From contig JADANN010000398.1 of NCBI GenBank assembly GCA_018806985.1, positions 639,501 through 703,500 of the forward strand: a DNA stretch of 64,000 bases, in the 5' to 3' direction. The notes beneath the pieces were generated by a model. That model made no database searches, was not told where the DNA came from, and was given only the letters and a program-made list of their open reading frames with translations. The position numbers and the translations under genes are program-made. This DNA is from Angiostrongylus vasorum. Its lineage: Eukaryota > Nematoda > Chromadorea > Rhabditida > Metastrongylidae. How positions within the stretch are numbered: position 1 is the stretch's first letter; each line of letters begins with the position of its first letter. This document shows positions 54,801 to 63,199 of this stretch, one piece after another.

Positions 54801-57800
54801 TTCCCAGCCTCTGCAGCCTCGACCATTACTGCTGCTCTTCTCTCTTTAAGATCTTCTTTTATCGCCTGTCTGCACTGTTTTACAAGTTCGGACGTTAGTT
54901 CGCAGTTGCCTGCAGCTCGTGCGATTCCACGCTGGCGTATCAGCTCGAGTGTTTCTGGAGACAGACGTCTCTTGGTGACTTTCGAACTCTCAGCTTTCAT
55001 AGCGCTAACGTGAAGATGTTGAATAAGCCGATCGTATTCTTCGTCGATGTTATCGACAACGGCATTTTCCCAACAGCCGATTAATGAATTGAATAAGTCC
55101 GAGCTTATGGTGGTTCTGGGACTTCGGTTTTTGAATTTAGTGGCTTTTTCTCCTTTCCGCGAGAAATAGAATCTTGCGCGGAGACGATGTTCTGATCACG
55201 TGTGGAATTTTGGGACAACGGCGACATCGGTTTGGCAAAGCCTTCTATTTACTATGATGTGGTCTATTCCGTTATGGTACTCTCCATTGGGAGACTCCCA
55301 CGTCCAGCGCTGAGGGAGGGGCTTCTAGAATTGCAAGTTACCATGGATGGTCTTGGTCGTCATGATAAACTCAGAGAGCCGTTCACCCTGTTCGTTCCAT
55401 TCTGTTCCGTGGGCCGCAATATGACGTTCTTTAGACGTTCTTGTTGGTCTAATCTTGGCGTTGAAATCTCCAATGATGACCTTGAAGAATGTATGGTCTT
55501 CTCTGTAGAACCTCTCCAAGTCCGTATAGAACGCTTCGACTTCCTCTTTGTCATAGTTTGATGTCGGCGCGTAAACGACGAATATTGTCAAAGCCGGTAC
55601 TGATCCACGTCTTATCCTTCTTGGTTGCATGGGCAAGTGCTCTATCGAAGACTCGGATGCAAGTGTACGTGCATTGTAGGTACAGATCGTCACCTTAGTT
55701 CTTTGTAATCCAGCCAGCTTCCATTGCGCTAAGATTTTACCAGCCTCTCCGTACTCGTCCTACTCAACACTGCGAAATTGGAGGCTCTTTCGGGGGTCAG
55801 GGGAATGAGGCCCGTTTTTTTTACTATGTTTAGCATAAAATTGAGGAATTCAAGTAGGTCCAAGAAATTACCAAGGTGGCGTGAGGCCTTTCCGTCTTAC
55901 CGCTTTCATTCTAATAAAAAAAAAGGAGACATCTATAACGATGCTGAGATACTCGCAAAACGTGGACCACTGGCCAGATCGGACCACGATTTCCCTTTCC
56001 GAGCTCGCGCATTACACATTGCGCCACACTGGCCCCTTGCTCTGCGTTTCTCTCAGTCAATTCTCCTACTTAACACTGTCATCAGCAATCACCCATCAGC
56101 AGAATTGATCTGGCAAGTACAAATGGGTTCAAGTTTACACGAGGTTGGTAAACCATCTTTAATCGGCTGTTTCTACGTCTACGTCTTCGTCTTCATCACA
56201 GCCGATGAAAAAGAAATTTAAAAAAAGATATTCAAATATTGCACACGCTACATAAAAATAAAGATTAAATGAAAACATTTGGATGAAGAGTTGCCATTAA
56301 GGAAATAAGACTGTGGCTGTGCACAAACTATACGTGAGCCCTGACGAGGTGACCGTGAAGGCCGGCGCTAAACTTCGACTGATGTGCATCTTTGGTGGAA
56401 GGTGAAGTTAACTTTTTCGGGAACAAAAGAAAATTTCCTCAGTGGGAAATAATTTCAGTCTAAGATGTTCTGAACATTCTTAGTGCATTCAAGAGATTAT
56501 TGAGGAAGTCTGTATAGAAAGCCATGTTAGATTATTAGAAACGTTGGATGTTAGAGCACTGATGCGATAAATTATAGCTTTATTTGTAGCTTTCCTTTTT
56601 TCTTTCTTGCGTTTCTTTATCTGATTTCTTTAACAAACACTTCGTAATTGTGAAGGAGGAAGAGGGTAATCTATTGTTAACCAGGAGCTCATCTGGAAGC
56701 AGGTCTTCAAAGATAGTTGGTTTTCAGGCCGCTTCCCACTGTCTACTGGTCAAAGCTGGATGGGAATTTGCCGAAGACGCGACTGAAGGATCTGACGTCG
56801 GTTGAGAGCGAATTCGGGAAGGCACTGATTGTCGAGAACGTGCATCCGGAGGACGCTGGCCACTATGAGTGCAGGGCAGGACAGCTCACGCACACTGTCA
56901 ACGTCCGGGTCTTAGGTGAGTTTGATCGTCGCATAGGAAGTAAGGAGAAGTGATTTTCGGTGTGACGTTCCCTGTGCGTCTCCAATTTTCAGAAATACAT
57001 CTAGTGGACCTAATTTTACACATTCATAATGATAAGCCATAACCAGTCGCTATACACTGCACCAACTATTATTGTTTTCAAGTTAATTTTGCGACCTCGC
57101 TTCTACTTTGTTCTTCTCGGTGCTTCCGGTAATCCAGGTATTTATGATTCCCTCGACTCCTCTCCTCCTCCTCCTGACTCCTGATTCCTCCAATTAATCT
57201 CGACATTGATCAAATAATTCTTTATATTTTTGCCCAGCAAGCACTAGGTGCTATTTTGTTTCTTTATTATGACGGAGCTGATGTTTCAGCGATTTCGCCT
57301 TCCTCAGAGCGTGGGCGTATTTTGTGTAACAGTAATCTTATATTCGGCGGAATCTATCGGAATCTATATCTATGGCATTGATGTAGATCTAACACATAAA
57401 CGCCATATTGATCAAACAGGCTACTCACCGTGCCGTTACGAGTGGGACTGGCCACGAGTTGTTCACGTGGGACGGCAAGCGAGACCCACAGGCACTAGGC
57501 CACATGTGATGGTGAGGCATTCGTCTTTCCGTTTCGTCTTTGGATTTTTGAGATTTGTCCAAAACGCCTCAAGGGCCTTGCGCTTTGATGTTTTCGATTC
57601 GTGCGCTAGGATCCGGATATTCGGACAAGGTGAACCGGAAAGCCGAATGCCTCACAATCACATGTGACCTGGTGCCTTATTTCAAAATGATTTTTTGACC
57701 TAGGTGGGTCTCGCTCGCCATCTTACGCGACCAAGTCGTAGCAGTCCCACTCGCAACGGCACGGTGAGTAGTCTTTTTTCAATATGGCGTTTATTTATAT

Positions 57801-60800
57801 GTTTCATCTTCATTGATAAGAGGACAAAAGGATAAAGCTCTCGACGTTGATCAATCCCTGAGGGATGCGCCATGCATTCGACTTCATTAAGCACCGTTTG
57901 GAGGTGATTGAGTGCATATCTGGCCTTTACACTCGCGGTGGCCTACCGATGTATTGAGCCAGTGCTGCTATCATCCCAAACAAGTCTGGTACCAATTTGC
58001 CGACCCCGGAGGGATGGAAGGCTTGGTGGGCTATGAGCTCGGGGATCGATTCCACGTGTGTGTTGCAGGGCGCCTCCGACCACTGCGACACACGCGTCGA
58101 CTACTGTTACATAAAATACGTCCAGGCTCTGAGGAGGGCGAAATCGCCGAAACCTCAGTCATCTACTAACCGCAGGAACAACAACAACGAAAACATATAC
58201 CAACCTCACATCAGCCAAACAAGATCAGTACGTAAGAACATATAAAAAATATGTCGTTCTATTGTTCAGTTCCTTCACATTTTTCATGTCTCTCTAACTT
58301 CTGCATATCCGCCATGTTCTTCTCTGTACGTTCCAACGTTCCTGGACACTTCTTGTTTGCGATCAAAAAAAAATTCGTTCACCATCTAACCATGATGTTG
58401 TTAGCTTTCCACATGGTTTCGTGTAGTTGTTGAGATGTGTTTTTGTGCCTCTTTCATGTTTTTCACATCCATGTATTCCAATCGACCGTCGGAGACGGTT
58501 TTTTGCAAGTATAGCTAAGAAAAAAGGCACGTGTGGCGCGGCGCCCTGCAATACACGTGTGGGATCTATCCTCGCGCCCATGGCCCACCAGGCCTCCCAT
58601 CTCTCCGGGGTCTGCAAACTGGTACCAAGCTTGTCTGGGAGGATAGCAACACTGGCTCTATACATCGGTAGGCCAACGCGAGTCATTGTAAAGGCCCATT
58701 CAATTACCTCCAAACGATGCTTAATGAAGTCGAATGCATGGCGCATCCCTCAGGTATTGATCAACGCCGAGAGCTTTATCCTTCAATTTTTATAGCTAAG
58801 AATACCTATTCATGGACCAGGCCCAGTATAAAATTTGTGTTCGACAAGACATCGATTGACCACAAAGGGTTGTGGAGGTTTCATGGATCAAAAAGTGATG
58901 TACCTACGTAAATACATTGGAGGAGAGGGAGTCTTGCTCAACCGTGTCTAGCAAATAGTTGTAACAATACAAAGGGTTCAACTCCGTTCAGCACCTTGGT
59001 TAATTTCAGGTAGCTGGCTCATCGGGCGGCGTGTGATTAGAGCGCATTTAGATGCGCACTGAAATCAAAATCCATGGTCGCGTTTTGCTCACCCATTTCC
59101 AAATGTCTCATAAAGTGTCCAACCGTCCATCATCGAATGATTCAATTAGGCATCGATAACATTTTCAATCGTGAGTGTTGCATAGCCCCCCAGTCCCAGT
59201 AGCTCTTCTTAGTTGAAAAAGAACAAGGTAGTCGTTATTACAGTGATTTCCAAGGTCTCCTAGAATAAGTTTAGCGATTATCTCGGTAGATATACGACTG
59301 CATTACGTCTGACATCCCGAGGTGTCGGCTGTAGAGCACGGTGCAGTACTTGTCATTGAATGGAATGATGGTACGTCACCCATCGACCTACCACAGTGCC
59401 TAAGTAGAAAGAAAGAGATGGGATAGACGAACAGAAAATTTCACCAGTCTTGGCAAGAACAAGTCTTGATAACTTTTTCAATCCTCGTTCCGTGAAGCTA
59501 AAACGATTCCGATTCTAATCTAGGGTATTCTTGTGAACGAAAATGCGAAGCTTCCTTTGGATCCCTTTGATTTTCAAAACCCAGCTTTTACGTTTTCTTG
59601 GAGCAATAGAGCAAAGCCTCTTCTACAAGAGCGTACGTTATCTACTCCTGAAGACCTCCAGTTCCCATCGGGGATGTCGGAAACCATATTTGTCATTATG
59701 TATGCACTTAAATTTGATTTTTTGACCAATAGTCCGCTGCTCTTCTACCTCTGTTCATTATGATGGGTCAAAGTTATCGTAGCAAACGGAAGGGTATAGA
59801 AAATACGAAGAGACACTCGGAACAGGTTATGAAAACGAAATCCTAATAGCAATGTGTTCAGATGGTGAACTATAATGAGATGTGGCAAATGATACCTTTT
59901 AGGTGGATAAATCAAGGCCTCTTCAACAGTTCTATCTGAGCTCCACAATTCGTTTAGTTATGGAACATTTATTGTTTATTCTGAAAAGAAACTAGCAATG
60001 CTGTTCTTAATTTTCGGACGAGTTTCATTTCATAAGGTTATGGTTATCTCATGCGGACGTCCCCTCCCACTCCCATCCCCTGAACTAACCCTTATCGCGT
60101 ATGTGCTAAAAAGCTCCCACAAGAAATTCTGTTTAATGGGAAATCATAATCTTTATTCCTATCAGGAATAAAATTCCATGCAGATATATTTTTGATTGAA
60201 AAACTTTTGTGAGCGAGTCGAGTTTGGTGGAAAGATTTGAATTTCCAGCTGCTCCGTATTGGGATTTCGATCCACCGAAGGACATCGTGCAGCCTGAAGA
60301 GAGTACAACTGAGCTCGAATGCCTCGCGTCAGGACGCCCGGCACCAATCGTACGATGGAGTATGAACGGGAAGCCACTGCACGGTGAGTGGCTGCTACGA
60401 ACTGCAGATGAACAGGCATTTCTGAAGAAAATATTAAATCTACTGTTTGTAAACATACTTTTTCCAAGTGTAATAAAGTATAGCGGTTTCTCTAGCGCTA
60501 TCTTTTTTGCGCCTTCTCTGAAGGAGCTTTCATTTTCGAGATATTATTCCTTGAAATGAACTCTATGTACATGCGTCAGTAGCCCAAAAAAAGTAGTAAA
60601 AGAAGCTGTCAAAGGACAAATTGATTTTGCTGTTCTTACTATAACAGCCAAAAATATTCTATTGCGTCTCTTTACTGTTTACTCCTATAAATGTATAAAA
60701 GCAAACGTAGTTGGGCAGTGATTTCAGAACTGGATGAAGATCCCCGTCGCGTTCTTCTAGACAATGGAAGAGTGTTGAGGTTGTCGTCTCTGAACCACGA

Positions 60801-60880
60801 TCTTGACACAGGCGTTTACCAGTGTAACGCCTCCAATCCACTCGGCTACGTTTACGCCAATGCGTTCGTCAATGTTAAAG
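42792..60880 (+). CDS. L1CAM-family adhesion receptor, 5' part (signal peptide, Ig1-Ig4)
   Basis: Gene-level entry. L1-family proteins (neuroglian, L1CAM, nematode SAX-7 and LAD-2) are single-pass cell-surface proteins with six Ig and several FN3 domains that hold neurons and epithelia in place. Exons seen: signal peptide 42792-42855; Ig1 43641-43755 and 44013-44198; Ig2 47202-47322, 48695-48803 and 48863-48956; Ig3 56302-56401 and 56728-56915; Ig4 60249-60383 and 60728-60880. Each Ig has the paired cysteines and core tryptophan, and all exon phases agree. Ig1 carries one extra T that breaks the frame (44153-44157). Ig5-6, FN3, membrane and cytoplasmic parts lie right of the window, so SAX-7 cannot be told from LAD-2 here. 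Introns are up to 7.3 kb and carry an RTE LINE, SINEs and a foldback element. Confidence 0.85.
43083..43405 (-). repeat. Family-2 hammerhead repeat, longest copy
   Basis: From the motif at 43132 the repeat extends to about 43405 with CAGGATGCTGATGGTTG, TGATTA-CCGGT and GAAGTCGGTGTCATTG. The distal part matches 40735-40925. Confidence 0.5.
43132..43168 (-). ncRNA. Family-2 hammerhead-like motif
   Basis: Minus strand: GGCU-CUGAUGA-A, stem II GACG-AAGA-CGUC, GGAAUAUU|AGCC. The core CUGAUGA is perfect, the GAAA box is shifted or mutated, and stem I is intact. Confidence 0.5.
43641..43755 (+). CDS. L1CAM-family exon: Ig1, first half
   Basis: Acceptor GATATTGCAG, then (G)[38 protein letters not shown], donor GTTAGT, phase 2. 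It holds the B-strand cysteine (LRCHA). The core tryptophan and second cysteine are in the next exon. Confidence 0.85.
44013..44198 (+). CDS. L1CAM-family exon: Ig1, second half, with 1-base frameshift
   Basis: Acceptor GTTCTCAG, then [48 protein letters not shown]. The frame is then lost at a run of five T (44153-44157). Reading on one base later gives [13 protein letters not shown] up to the phase-1 donor before GTTTTG. The continuation is what an Ig G-strand should be (YQCFxxNxFGTAVSN). The extra T is therefore either a sequencing/assembly homopolymer error or a real frameshift. Confidence 0.85.
44760..45042 (+). repeat. tRNA-derived SINE family A with 12-base target duplication
   Basis: Full copy flanked by perfect ACAACATGCCAA (44748-44759 and 45043-45054). 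Lies in the Ig1-Ig2 intron. Confidence 0.88.
45334..45590 (-). pseudogene. Coding-like fragment, possibly M16 peptidase C-terminus
   Basis: An open minus-strand stretch in intron 2-3 of the L1CAM-family gene reads [51 protein letters not shown] and ends at a stop. The order Y-x(n)-LIKSLTxEEMxxFF followed by S-x-MKI recalls the C-terminal end of insulysin-type M16 peptidases. The zinc-binding HxxEH part is not present. No start or splice model could be built, so a gene fragment or a chance open frame is possible. Confidence 0.22.
46000..47200. other. Ig1-Ig2 intron, no feature seen
   Basis: AT-rich intron sequence without recognised repeats or coding-like stretches. Confidence 0.45.
47202..47322 (+). 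CDS. L1CAM-family exon: Ig2, first part
   Basis: Acceptor CGTTTCAG, then (E)[39 protein letters not shown] plus AG, donor GTTCGA, phase 2. The ECTPPxGxPPPxxFW core is characteristic of the second Ig of L1/neuroglian. Confidence 0.87.
47817..48093 (-). repeat. tRNA-derived SINE family A
   Basis: Full minus-strand copy with head GGGGGCGCGTGTGGCGCAGTGG. CTTGGTGACA and CTTGGTGGCA flank it. Lies in the intron between the first two Ig2 exons. Confidence 0.85.
48695..48803 (+). CDS. L1CAM-family exon: Ig2, middle
   Basis: Acceptor GTATCTCAG, then (R)[36 protein letters not shown], donor GTAAGG, phase 0. The D-G-x-L-x-F-A-x-V motif is the usual Ig2 E-strand of L1 proteins. Confidence 0.85.
48863..48956 (+). 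CDS. L1CAM-family exon: Ig2, end
   Basis: Acceptor CCATTCAG, only 59 bases after the previous exon. Encodes [31 protein letters not shown] plus one base, donor GTAGTT, phase 1. It holds the F-strand cysteine (YECAA) of Ig2. Confidence 0.85.
48960..50540. other. Ig2-Ig3 intron, left part, no feature seen
   Basis: Intron sequence before the candidate nested gene. Open stretches near 49646-49921 lack coding character. Confidence 0.4.
50545..50993 (-). CDS. Possible small two-exon gene nested in an L1CAM-family intron
   Basis: Minus strand. Exon 1 50993-50676 starts at ATG and reads [106 protein letters not shown], with a good GTGAGT donor in phase 0. Exon 2 50607-50545, after a 68-base intron with acceptor ACTTTTTAG, reads [20 protein letters not shown] and stops. 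The intron length is typical for nematodes. About 126 residues, cysteine-rich in the middle, no recognised family. Convergent with nothing; it lies opposite the host gene. Confidence 0.35.
51938..52175 (+). repeat. Diverged family-A SINE
   Basis: Decayed head with GGTTCGATCTC, then AAATTGGTACCAGACTTGTC and ATGCATTCAGTCTCC in the right order. Confidence 0.5.
52551..52815 (-). repeat. tRNA-derived SINE family A
   Basis: Full minus-strand copy with a small central deletion. CGAAATA occurs on both flanks. Confidence 0.8.
52953..53130 (+). repeat. Repeat family D, diverged fragment
   Basis: TTTTTCAAGTCGAGAAGGAG and ATTTCCATCTGGGTGGCCAG parallel 19806-19860. It abuts the 3' end of the LINE at 53190. 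Confidence 0.35.
53190..55700 (-). mobile_element. RTE-type LINE, near full length, inactivated
   Basis: Minus strand. It begins at about 55693 with endonuclease residues [13 protein letters not shown], has an internal loss, then [20 protein letters not shown] and [11 protein letters not shown] (APE-type endonuclease motifs). A linker follows ([20 protein letters not shown]). Then come reverse-transcriptase blocks [41 protein letters not shown] and a [11 protein letters not shown] 3' region. Several frameshifts and stops are present. It lies in the 7.3 kb intron between Ig2 and Ig3 of the L1CAM-family gene, against the gene's direction. Confidence 0.85.
55925..56125 (-). repeat. SINE family C
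   Basis: GATGCTGAGATACTCGCAAA, head on the minus strand GGCCAGTGTGGCGCAATGTG, box B TGGTCCGATCTGGCC, ATCAGCAATCACCCATCAGC. Lies 180 bases before the Ig3 exon. Confidence 0.6.
56164..56203 (-). ncRNA. Degenerate family-2 hammerhead-like motif
   Basis: Minus strand: CGGCU-GUGAUGA-AGACG-AAGA-CGUAGACGUA-GAAAC-AGCCG. A small insertion lies after stem II and the UH cleavage site is lost. Stem I GGCU/AGCC is intact. Confidence 0.4.
56302..56401 (+). CDS. L1CAM-family exon: Ig3, first half
   Basis: (G)[32 protein letters not shown] plus AG, donor GTGAAG, phase 2. The acceptor (CATTAAG) is weak but is the only AG giving phase 1 with the previous exon. NKT is a glycosylation sequon. The preceding intron, 7.3 kb, contains an RTE LINE. 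Confidence 0.8.
56728..56915 (+). CDS. L1CAM-family exon: Ig3, second half
   Basis: Acceptor GGTTTTCAG, then (R)[62 protein letters not shown] plus one base, donor GTGAGT, phase 1. Core Trp (VYWSK) and the D-x-G-x-Y-x-C motif are intact. Confidence 0.88.
57276..57311 (-). ncRNA. Family-1 hammerhead motif, intact core
   Basis: Minus strand: GCU-CUGAGGA-A, stem II GGCG-AAAU-CGCU (closing G-U pair), GAAACAUC|AGC. All core bases are present. Stem III ACAU is not fully self-complementary. Confidence 0.6.
57826..58100 (-). repeat. tRNA-derived SINE family A inside a foldback element
   Basis: Full minus-strand copy inserted in the right arm of the foldback element at 57250-58250, so it is younger than that element. 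Confidence 0.82.
58124..58159 (+). ncRNA. Family-1 hammerhead motif
   Basis: GGCU-CUGAGGA-G, stem II GGCG-AAAU-CGCC perfect, GAAACCUC|AGU. The core is intact. The ACGU dimer stem has become ACCU. Right-arm partner of the motif at 57276. Confidence 0.6.
58524..58790 (+). repeat. tRNA-derived SINE family A, short head, with target duplication
   Basis: The D-arm region is deleted (GTGGCGCGGCGCCCTG). Flanked by perfect TATAGCTAAGAA (58510-58521 and 58791-58802). Confidence 0.87.
58810..60240. other. Ig3-Ig4 intron, right part, no feature seen
   Basis: No repeat of the window's families and no plausible exon were recognised here. Confidence 0.4.
60249..60383 (+). CDS. L1CAM-family exon: Ig4, first half
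   Basis: Acceptor AATTTCCAG, then (A)[44 protein letters not shown] plus one base, donor GTGAGT, phase 1. The APYW opening and ECxAxGxPxPxxxWxxNGxPL core are the L1-family Ig4 signature. Confidence 0.9.
60728..60880 (+). CDS. L1CAM-family exon: Ig4, second half
   Basis: Acceptor GATTTCAG, then (E)[50 protein letters not shown] plus one base, donor GTTGGA, phase 1. D-x-G-x-Y-x-C-x-A-x-N is intact. Ig5 was not found before the right edge. Confidence 0.88.
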
Positions 60881-61069
60881 GTTGGATTTTCATCTGATGA
60901 AATCGAAGGTTTTATTAAATCAGCGCAGTTTGCAGAAATATCTGAAGCATTTCGCTTTCACTTTTTATTCCTTTTTTCTTTCCAATTCTTCTTCTTTCGT
61001 CTCTTTGCTTAGCATTTGCAGAAAGTCCATCTTTTTTTTACTTTTTTCTTTATTTTACACGATCTGTCG

Positions 61070-61395
61070 TCATGTCTACTGTGCGGATCTTAGCACTTCT
61101 TGCATTTGATTCGTTTTCTCGCATATATCGTTAACGATGGTCTGTGAACTACTCGCCCGTGGTTTCGGCCTCTGCTTGAGGATTGTTGTCTGCTTTGTAA
61201 GTGTCGTTGAAGGCTGGTCAAGTCGGTTTATAGTCGGGTTAGAACGTTGCCAGGGAAATAATAGCAGGAAAGGAGTGGTTCCCAGACAAGTCTGGTACCA
61301 CTTTCCCAACCATGGATGGTTGAGTGCTTGCTGAGATTGGGCGGGTTTGGACCAGTACTGCTCTTGTGATAAACGAAATCATTACCTCTGCACTA
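61070..61395 (-). repeat. SINE family B
   Basis: Full-length but diverged: the central module AAAGTGGTACCAGACTTGTC is followed by the B tail (GCAAGAAGTGCTAAGATCCGC at the end). Confidence 0.6.
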
Positions 61396-61934
61396 TCTCT
61401 AAGTAAACTAGTAAATAGTAAATTTTTATAAAAAAAATAATACAATATCTGAATTCATGCGCTCCATTTCTAGCTATCCAAACTCTAGTCTATTATGGAA
61501 TGATTCTCCTGCAGAAGAGAAATGAACATAGCAGAAGCCAGTGGAATGAAATCTTGTACGCCGTATGTGGTACTTGTAATAGAAAAATCTCAATTTAGGG
61601 GAAGGCCTACTTGTAGCTGCAAAAGATCTCGGAATATTTTACTGTATTTTACTGCAGAATCTGCTGTTCCTAACTAAAATCTCAGAAGAAAGTGATGAAA
61701 TCCAAGAGAGTGCAGTAAATGGGTACATTATGATCTGCTGTTATACTTGTAACGAGCCCCACTAGAAGTTGCCCTTCGTTGTCGATGCCACAACAAGGTG
61801 AGCCACACCATTGTGACGTTTTGTTGCGAGATGTCGATCCCATTCAACAATGACAACAGTGAAAACCAAAAAACACAGATTAGACATGGGAACTGACTAG
61901 CAGTAATGCTGAACATAGTGAAAAAGTGTAAGAC

Positions 61935-62205
61935 AATAAAGCTGTCGACATTGCTCAGTCTCTGAGGGATGTGCCTTGCATTCGGCTTCATTAAGCATTG
62001 TTAGAGGTGATTGAATGCATATCTGGCCTACACAATAACTCGCGTTGGCCTACCGGTGCATCGTGGAAGTGCTGATATTCTACCAAACAGGTCTAGTACC
62101 AATTTACCGACCTCGAAGAGATGGAAAGCTTGGTGATGTTGGTGCTCGGGAACGAGCCAATGTATTGCAGGGCACCTCTGAGCACTGGGCTACACGCGTT
62201 GAACA
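61935..62205 (-). repeat. tRNA-derived SINE family A, diverged
   Basis: Minus-strand copy: AATAAAGCTGTCGACATTG tail, CTACACGCG head end; box B decayed. Confidence 0.7.
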
Positions 62206-62394
62206 TGGCAGGTGAGAAATTCCTTTTCAATGGGCAAATCGGTATGAAACATGGAAATCTTCAGCGTAATTCAAAAACAGAGCAAAGTTCAGTTTCAAGT
62301 TATAGTGAAATTATACAATTGCTGAATAGTCTTACCATAGAGCTTAGCTTTCAAAACACATAGTGAAAGAGAAAGGGCTGAGAGAAATGCAAAT

Positions 62395-62520
62395 CAAAGT
62401 CCTCGGTTAGTGAAGTGGGTAGCACTTGAGCTTCCGGAAAATATAATCGCGGGTTCGAAGCTTAACAGAGGATCCGAGTTTTGCTCATACTTCAGCATCC
62501 GCATGGTTGTATTTAACATC
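62395..62520 (+). repeat. SINE family C, diverged head
   Basis: TTAGTGAAGTGGGTAGCACTTG and box B CGCGGGTTCGAAGC look tRNA-like. TTTTGCTCATACTTCAGCATC follows as in other C copies. Confidence 0.45.
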
Positions 62521-62878
62521 GTGCCTTGCTGTAGAAGTTAGGACGTAAGTTGAAGGTTTACGAATGAAGATGCTGAAATATGTGTTATAGAAGCGGGAGA
62601 TCGTTCTCTGATGTGACAGTACACACTAAAGTATCCACAACGCCCTACATCTGTAACTTCGCATGAAAACGTTACCGTAGCAGACATATTCAGTTGACCA
62701 GTTTATACAGGCGACATCATTAGATGATTTCAAAAAAATAGATCGATGACTACTTAGCCTTGAAACCAGATCGGTTTCTAGACAGCAGCGGCGATCAAAA
62801 ACTTGCTAAACGTTGATATGGAGGCTATTTTTTGGACAGGTTTAAATTTTTTGGGGTTTAGTGGAGATATGGCTACAC

Positions 62879-63160
62879 CGGAGCGCGCGTGGCGCAGTGG
62901 TCGGAGGCGCTCTGCAACACGCACGTGGAATCGATTCTCGCGCCCATGGCCTACCAAGCCTTCCATCCTTCCGGGGTCGGCAAATTGGTACCAAACTTGT
63001 CTGGGAGGAGAGCAGCACTGGCTCGATACATCGGTGGGCCACCGCGAGTCATTGTAAAGGCCAGATATGCATTCAACCACCTCCAACGATACTTAATGAA
63101 GTCCAATGCATGGCTCATCCCTCAGCGACTGATCAACGCCAAGAGCTTCATCCTTTGTCC
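62879..63160 (+). repeat. tRNA-derived SINE family A
   Basis: Full copy beginning GGAGCGCGCGTGGCGCAGTGG. Flanks share TATGGCTAC, a likely target duplication. Confidence 0.85.
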
Positions 63161-63199
63161 GTTTATGGCTACTCCACATTAATGAATGCAGCCAAGAAT

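Larger units (their letters stand above)
57250..58250. mobile_element. Second copy of the foldback element, interrupted by a SINE
   Basis: Same plan as 33340-33945. Outer hammerhead arms are at 57250-57330 and 58105-58240. Inner arms 57396-57450 and 57741-57795 are near-perfect inverted repeats (ATAAACGCCATATTGA ... CTCACCGTGCCGTTACGAGT). A further paired layer lies inside (57478-57525 with 57643-57720). A family-A SINE (57826-58100, minus) has inserted between the inner and outer right arms. Confidence 0.65.

Noticed and set aside
57248..57667. 139-codon plus-strand frame
   Set aside because: It lies wholly within the foldback element and is not conserved in the copy at 33340.
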